DNA of 64,000 nt. It comes from Mycolicibacter nonchromogenicus. Its GTDB lineage: Bacteria > Actinomycetota > Actinomycetes > Mycobacteriales > Mycobacteriaceae. The notes below the pieces were generated by a model, which had not been told where the DNA came from, made no database searches, and saw only the letters and a program-made list of their open reading frames with translations. Shown here piece by piece: positions 59,882 through 64,000 of this stretch (the stretch's first letter is position 1; each line of letters begins with the position of its first letter). The stretch covers positions 104,150 through 168,149 of the forward strand of contig NZ_LQPI01000060.1 of NCBI RefSeq assembly GCF_002101775.1, read 5' to 3'. A program made the translations under genes and the position numbers.

Positions 59882-60187
59882 CTATGGCTGTTTCCGCGCT
59901 GATCCCGGCCCGTCATCGGGGAGATCGCCGGACGGAACGGGGCCGACGGTGCCCTCGTCGGCGGCTTGGTCCGCGGCAGGGTGGTCCGGGTCGAACGATT
60001 CCGGCAGTTTCTTCAGCTGCCGGTTCATCGACCGCACCAGCGCGAACGTGCCGAGCATCAGCAGCACAATGACCAACAGGCCGAACGGGCTGGCCTTGCC
60101 GAAATCCGGCCCGGTATCGCGTGGCACGCCGTCGGCCACGATGTTGTCGGCCGCCATCCACAACACAGTCAGCACAGCGTGGTTCAT
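59882..60187 (-). CDS. Small membrane protein downstream of mca (Rv1083-like)
   Basis: A 101-residue protein with a first helix (NHAVLTVLWMAADNI) and a second (FGLLVIVLLMLGTFALVRSM), then a basic KQLKK-like stretch and an acidic, disordered end (ESFDPDHPAADQAADEG). ATG 60187 overlaps the mca stop as ATGA, so it is translationally coupled to mca. Function unknown; it may support mycothiol conjugate handling by position. Corresponds to Rv1083. Confidence 0.75.
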   Translation of the reverse strand: MNHAVLTVLWMAADNIVADGVPRDTGPDFGKASPFGLLVIVLLMLGTFALVRSMNRQLKKLPESFDPDHPAADQAADEGTVGPVPSGDLPDDGPGSARKQP

Positions 60188-61056
60188 CCGTTGTCCTCGA
60201 TCCCGGCGAACAGGTCCGTCTCCGGCAGCGTAACCGGCACCCGGGACCGAGCCAGCTCGAACTCCTCGGTCGGCCAGAGTCGCTGCTGCCACTCGATCGG
60301 CGCGGCGAAGAAGTCGCCGTTGGGGTCGATCTGGGTGGCGTGCGCGCGCAGCGCGTCGTCACGCTGGCTGAAGTAGTCGGCGCATTCGACGCGGGTGGTC
60401 ACCCGGGCGGCGAACACGTCATGGTCGGGTTGCCAGTGCTCCAGCCATTTGGCGAACGGCCCGACCGTGCCGTTGCGGGCGAACTCGTCTTGGAGCAGTT
60501 GCATCCGTTGCCGCAGGAACCCGTGGTTGTAATAGAGCTTGGAGACGGTCCAGGGCTCGCCGGCATCCGGGTAGCGGCGGTAGTCGCCGGCGGCCTCGAA
60601 CGCGGCCACCGACACCTGGTGGCACCGGATGTGATCGGGGTGCGGGTAACCGCCGTTCTCGTCGTAGGTGGTCATCACATGCGGACGGAACTCGCGCACC
60701 GCGCGCACTAGGGCTTCAGTCGACACCTCCAGCGGCACCAGCGCAAAGCAGTCGTCGGGCAGTGGCGGCAGCGGGTCTCCCTTGGGCAGGCCGGAGTCGA
60801 TGAAACCCAGCCAGTGATGTTCGACCCCGAGGATCTCGGCGGCCTTGGCCATCTCGTCGCGCCGGATCTCAGCGATGCGACCGTGCACATCGGGGAGGTC
60901 CATCGCGGGGTTGAGGATGTCGCCGCGCTCGCCGCCGGTCAGCGTCACCACCATCACCCGGTGCCCCTCGGCGGTGTAGCGAGCCAGTGTTGCCGCGCCC
61001 TTGCTGGACTCGTCGTCGGGGTGGGCATGCACCGCCATCAACCGCAGTCCACTCAT
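60184..61056 (-). CDS. mca: Mycothiol S-conjugate amidase
   Basis: Mca cleaves mycothiol conjugates of toxins to release a mercapturic acid for export. The 290-residue zinc enzyme has MAVHAHPDDESSKG with the HPDD metal site, TGGERGDILNPAMDLPD, and ENGGYPHPDHIRCHQVSV with the third zinc ligand. ATG 61056 matches the recalled M. tuberculosis start; an ATG two codons earlier exists. GGGGAA lies upstream. Corresponds to Rv1082 and confirms an actinobacterial, mycothiol-making host. Confidence 0.95.
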   Translation of the reverse strand: MSGLRLMAVHAHPDDESSKGAATLARYTAEGHRVMVVTLTGGERGDILNPAMDLPDVHGRIAEIRRDEMAKAAEILGVEHHWLGFIDSGLPKGDPLPPLPDDCFALVPLEVSTEALVRAVREFRPHVMTTYDENGGYPHPDHIRCHQVSVAAFEAAGDYRRYPDAGEPWTVSKLYYNHGFLRQRMQLLQDEFARNGTVGPFAKWLEHWQPDHDVFAARVTTRVECADYFSQRDDALRAHATQIDPNGDFFAAPIEWQQRLWPTEEFELARSRVPVTLPETDLFAGIEDNG

Positions 61057-61212
61057 GCGCACATTCCCCGTTCCCTCCCGGTTCCTCCTGCCGAAACCCC
61101 GGACCGGACGCCTATAGTTCCAGATGGTTTCCGGCCCCCATCGTTACACCACCTGCGGCGGGTGCGGTAATCGCTGTCTACTCCACCGTCGACCCATGGG
61201 ACACACCTGACG

Positions 61213-61635
61213 ATGACCACCCCCAAGCCGGCCCGATACGGGAATACCCAGGGCAGCGCCCTGCCCCGCCGGTTATTGGCGATCGCACTGGCCGCACTGG
61301 CGATCGCCACCGTCGCGGCCCTCGCGGTGGTGGGTTACCAGCGTTTTGCCACCGCGGAGGTCAAGGGCGAGCTGTACGGCTTCGAAGTGCTCGACGATCA
61401 GACGGTCTCGGTTAAGTTCAGCGTGACTCGATCCGACCCGTCTCGCCCGGCGGCCTGCATCGTTCGAGTGCGATCCCTGGACGGCAGCGAGACTGGGCGG
61501 CGTGAAGTGCTGATTCCCCCGTCGGAGTCGGCCACCGTGCAGGTCACGACAACCGTGAAATCCTCACAGCCACCTGTCATGGGCGACGTCTATGGTTGCG
61601 GCAACGACATCCCCTCTTATCTAAAATCGGCATGA
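61213..61635 (+). CDS. DUF4307 membrane protein
   Basis: A 140-residue protein with a cytosolic N-terminus, one membrane helix (LLAIALAALAIATVAALAVV) and an extracytoplasmic beta domain with Cys in AACIVRV and YGCGNDI that may form a disulfide. Matches DUF4307; function unknown. Corresponds to Rv1081c. It is divergent from mca by 156 bp. Confidence 0.83.
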   Translation: MTTPKPARYGNTQGSALPRRLLAIALAALAIATVAALAVVGYQRFATAEVKGELYGFEVLDDQTVSVKFSVTRSDPSRPAACIVRVRSLDGSETGRREVLIPPSESATVQVTTTVKSSQPPVMGDVYGCGNDIPSYLKSA

Positions 61636-61646
61636 TGCCGCGGTGC

Positions 61647-61683
61647 TATCCTGTACGGATACACGGTTCCAGTTGGGACCGTG
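61647..61683 (+). promoter_or_regulatory. greA promoter -10 and leader hairpin
   Basis: TATCCT at 61647-61652 is a good -10 box and would start transcription near 61660. CACGGTTCC (61662-61670), AGTT loop and GGGACCGTG (61675-61683) then form a 9-bp hairpin (one G-U pair) at the very 5' end of the mRNA, about 85 nt before the greA start codon. It may also end transcription of the preceding gene. Confidence 0.5.
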
Positions 61684-61768
61684 TATTGCTGCATTAACAG
61701 GCCGCATCACAACGACGTCGCCCGCTGCCGAACGGCGCCGGATCCGACGACACAAGGAGCGCAGTGAG

Positions 61769-62263
61769 ATGACGGACACCCAGGTGACCTGGTTGACGCA
61801 GGAGTCACACGACCGGCTCAAGGCCGAGCTCGACCAGTTGATCGCGAACCGTCCGGTGATCGCCGCGGAGATCAACGACCGTCGCGAAGAAGGCGACCTG
61901 CGCGAGAACGGCGGCTACCACGCCGCACGTGAGGAGCAGGGCCAGCAGGAGGCCCGCATCCGACAACTGCAGGAGTTGCTCAACAACGCCAAGGTCGGCG
62001 AGGCTCCGACGCAGTCCGGCGTGGCCTTGCCGGGCTCGGTGGTCACGGTCTATTACGACGGCGACAAGTCCGACACCGAGACCTTCCTGATCGCCACCCG
62101 CCAGGAGGGCGTCAACGTCGACAAGCTCGAGGTGTATTCGCCGAACTCACCGCTCGGCCACGCCCTGCTGGGCGCCAAGGTGGGCGAGGAGCGCAGCTAC
62201 ACGGTGCCCAGCGGCAAGACCGTCAAGGTGACCCTGGTCAGCGCGGAGCCCTACCACTCCTGA
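61769..62263 (+). CDS. greA: Transcript cleavage factor GreA
   Basis: GreA rescues backtracked RNA polymerase by stimulating transcript cleavage through its secondary channel. In 164 residues: an N-terminal coiled coil with the acidic tip REEGDLRENGGYHAA, and the C-terminal FKBP-like domain ending SYTVPSGKTVKVTLVSAEPY. AAGGAG lies 9 nt before ATG 61769; an in-frame extension reaching 61643 covers the leader and is rejected. Corresponds to Rv1080c. Confidence 0.95.
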   Translation: MTDTQVTWLTQESHDRLKAELDQLIANRPVIAAEINDRREEGDLRENGGYHAAREEQGQQEARIRQLQELLNNAKVGEAPTQSGVALPGSVVTVYYDGDKSDTETFLIATRQEGVNVDKLEVYSPNSPLGHALLGAKVGEERSYTVPSGKTVKVTLVSAEPYHS

Positions 62264-62280
62264 GCCCGTGGCAGGGCTCG
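62262..62280. terminator. Candidate bidirectional terminator hairpin
   Basis: GAGCCC (62262-62267) pairs with GGGCTC (62274-62279) across a 6-nt loop, between the convergent greA and metB genes. The stem begins at the greA stop codon. No T tract. Confidence 0.4.
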
Positions 62281-62287
62281 ACCGCGT

Positions 62288-63448
62288 CTAGTCCAGCGCC
62301 TGCTTGAGATCGGCGATCAGGTCGTCGATGTCCTCGATACCCACCGACAGGCGTACCAAGTCGTCGGGAACCTCGAGTTGCGAACCCGCCGTCGACGCAT
62401 GCGTCATCGCGCCGGGTAGCTCGATCAGCGACTCCACTCCGCCCAGCGACTCGGCCAGGATGAAGATCTCGGTTCCGGCGCACAGCTTCTCGGCGGCGGC
62501 TCGGCCACCACGCATCCGAACCGACACCATGCCGCCGAACCCGCGCATCTGCGCCGCGGCGACATGGTGGCCGGGGTGCTCGGGCAGCCCCGGGTAGAGC
62601 ACCCGGCTCACGGCCGGATGGCCGTTGAGGAATTCGGCGACCGCGGTGGCGTTCTCGCTGTGCCGCTGCATCCGCAGCACCAAGGTCTTCAGGCCTCGGT
62701 AGGTCAGGTAGGTGTCGAAGGGGCCGGGCACGGCCCCGGCACCGTTCTGCAGGAACGCGAATGCCGCGTCGAGTTCCTCATCGTCGGTGACCAGCGCACC
62801 GCCCACCACGTCGGAGTGGCCACCGATGTACTTGGTGGTCGAATGCAACACCACGTCGGCGCCCAGTGTCAGCGGCTGTTGCAGCGCGGGCGAGGCGAAG
62901 GTGTTGTCCACCAGGACCTTTGCGCCGGTTTCTTTGCCGATGGCCGCGATCCCCGCGATGTCGGCGATCGACAGCAGCGGGTTGGTCGGGGTCTCCACCC
63001 AGATCAGCTTGGTTTTGCTGGTTACCGCCCCGCGGACCGCATCCAGGTCCGACAGCGCCACCGGGGTGTGCGCCACACCCCACTGCGTGAAGACCTTGTC
63101 GATCAGCCGGAACGTGCCCCCGTAGGCGTCGTCGGGAATGATCAGGTGGTCGCCGGGGCGCAGTATCGACCGCAACGCGCAGTCCGTGGCGGCCATCCCC
63201 GAACCGAATGCCCGGCCGAATCGGCCACGCTCCACCGCGGCCAGCGCGGTCTCCAGGGCGGCCCGGGTCGGATTGCCGGTGCGCGCGTACTCAAATCCGC
63301 CACGCAGCCAGCCGACGCCGTCTTGGGCGAAGGTGCTGCTGGCGTAGATCGGTACGTTGACGGCCCCGGTCGCCGGATCCGGGCGGAACCCGGCGTGGAT
63401 CGCCGTGGTGGACAGGCCGGTATCGCTGTGCGGCTGCTTCTGACTCAA
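62288..63448 (-). CDS. metB: Cystathionine gamma-synthase
   Basis: MetB joins an activated homoserine with cysteine to give cystathionine for methionine synthesis. The 386-residue PLP enzyme has FEYARTGNPTRAALETALAA, SGMAATDCALRSILRPGDH, the PLP-binding Lys in LHSTTKYIGGHSDVVGG, and LAESLGGVESLIELPGAMTH. The start is TTG 63448, overlapping the stop of the RDD gene as TTGA, so the pair is coupled. Corresponds to Rv1079. Confidence 0.93.
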   Translation of the reverse strand: MSQKQPHSDTGLSTTAIHAGFRPDPATGAVNVPIYASSTFAQDGVGWLRGGFEYARTGNPTRAALETALAAVERGRFGRAFGSGMAATDCALRSILRPGDHLIIPDDAYGGTFRLIDKVFTQWGVAHTPVALSDLDAVRGAVTSKTKLIWVETPTNPLLSIADIAGIAAIGKETGAKVLVDNTFASPALQQPLTLGADVVLHSTTKYIGGHSDVVGGALVTDDEELDAAFAFLQNGAGAVPGPFDTYLTYRGLKTLVLRMQRHSENATAVAEFLNGHPAVSRVLYPGLPEHPGHHVAAAQMRGFGGMVSVRMRGGRAAAEKLCAGTEIFILAESLGGVESLIELPGAMTHASTAGSQLEVPDDLVRLSVGIEDIDDLIADLKQALD

Positions 63449-64000
63449 TGGATCGGCAGGCAGACGGTGGTCATGATCTTGTCAGCGATCGTCTGGCGTT
63501 TGGCGTCCCACAGTGGGAACAGGTAGCCGATGCCCAAGATCGCGCTGTCGATGATGTGTGCCAACTGGCGCACCACCGACATCCCGAATCCGATGGGCTG
63601 GCCGGTGGTTTCGGAGACCACCTTGAACTTCAGCACCGACTTCCCGATGCTCGAGCCGGTGGTGCCCTGCCGATAGCCGAAGTTCCAGATCCCGTAGGCG
63701 AGTGCGGCCAGCCAGCCGAGGAACATCAGTGTCGACCCGGTGGCCGACGGTGTGACGGTGCAGGCGAATCCTTCGGGGCTGGTGATGCACTCCTTGTCGG
63801 CGGTGGTTCCGGCGATCATCGACGGAATGCCGTAGAGCAGCAGGACTGGAAAGAAGTCGATGAAGTACGCGCCGACGCGAGTCAGCCAGGGGGTGTAGGC
63901 GTCTTGCGGCAACTGGCCCACCGGGTTGCCGCCCGCGCCCTGGTATGCGCCGTAGCCCGGAGGGGGCGGCGGGTAATTCCCAGGCGGCGGGGGCGGCAAT
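63445..64000 (-). CDS. RDD-family membrane protein with Pro-rich N-terminus (partial)
   Basis: The 3' 185 codons of a gene whose start lies beyond the window. The visible part begins in a Pro/Gly-rich segment (PPPPGNYPPPPPGYGAYQGA), then an RDD domain with helices around TRVGAYFIDFFPVLLLYGIP, LMFLGWLAALAYGIWNFGYR and the conserved GSSIGKSVLKFKVVSETTGQ, ending KRQTIADKIMTTVCLP. It matches what I recall of Pra, the proline-rich antigen Rv1078. Coupled to metB by a 4-bp overlap. Confidence 0.88.
   Translation of the reverse strand, partial: LPPPPPGNYPPPPPGYGAYQGAGGNPVGQLPQDAYTPWLTRVGAYFIDFFPVLLLYGIPSMIAGTTADKECITSPEGFACTVTPSATGSTLMFLGWLAALAYGIWNFGYRQGTTGSSIGKSVLKFKVVSETTGQPIGFGMSVVRQLAHIIDSAILGIGYLFPLWDAKRQTIADKIMTTVCLPIH

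Noticed and set aside
1..64000. tRNA, rRNA, CRISPR arrays, IS elements, prophage genes
   Set aside because: Looked for while reading both strands; no cloverleaf, repeat-spacer pattern, transposase or integrase was seen. A covariance-model scan was not possible here.

Overview
The window is high-GC DNA with strong mycobacterial signatures. These include mca (mycothiol S-conjugate amidase), arr (rifamycin ADP-ribosyltransferase), the prpD/prpB/prpR methylcitrate locus, desA2, phoH2, a PE-PPE-domain hydrolase, and many starts with a TANNNT -10 box 6-8 nt upstream, as expected for leaderless mycobacterial mRNAs. From memory, gene order follows the M. tuberculosis stretch Rv1131-Rv1078, read inverted. 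Species was not determined, no database search was run, and all Rv-number comparisons are recall.

Layout. 0-15 kb: prpB (partial) and prpD facing prpR; a DoxX protein; a WS/DGAT-like acyltransferase; two alpha/beta hydrolases; a class III cyclase; a 53-aa membrane protein divergent from a YiiX-like amidase; OsmC and ABM-domain genes; a GNAT gene divergent from arr; a secreted protein; an Rv2715-like hydrolase; ychF; and a membrane protein with an Arg/Pro-rich tail. 15.3-17.7 kb: a gene-free stretch with a long inverted repeat and a tandem repeat, then a SulP transporter that I do not recall at this place in M. tuberculosis. 17.7-22.1 kb: ispH, a lipid-droplet-type protein, xseA-xseB and a 3-beta-HSD-like gene.

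22.1-39 kb is the accessory island. Two paralogous giant proteins (zinc ribbon, cyclase homology domain, STAND ATPase, helical repeats) flank it. One of them is translationally coupled to a LuxR-type LAL regulator. Between them lie a signal-peptide-bearing PE-PPE hydrolase, a second exported protein, a 63-aa protein plus ABC ATPase plus FtsX-like permease operon, and a BAHD-like acyltransferase interrupted by one in-frame TAG. Two promoters in this island, and none elsewhere that I saw, carry paired copies of a 20-bp palindrome (consensus about TCAGTAGYGNNSYACTGCAA). This suggests one regulator controls the exported hydrolase and the exporter/acyltransferase genes. My working hypothesis is an envelope lipid acylation and export locus.

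39-64 kb: epimerase and AI-2E transporter, a DUF4245 gene, glpX and fum (central carbon metabolism), an inserted MFS/TetR/MpaB/PAS-ANTAR block with a clear TetR-type operator, an NodB-type deacetylase lipoprotein, phoH2 with a possible small upstream ORF, desA2, glyA, a DUF885 gene, coaA, a proline-rich DUF732 protein, a short-chain Z-prenyl synthase, hemolysin III, a KSI-like protein, a DUF255 protein, mca, a DUF4307 gene, greA, metB and a partial pra-like RDD gene. No tRNA, rRNA, IS element, prophage or CRISPR array was seen.
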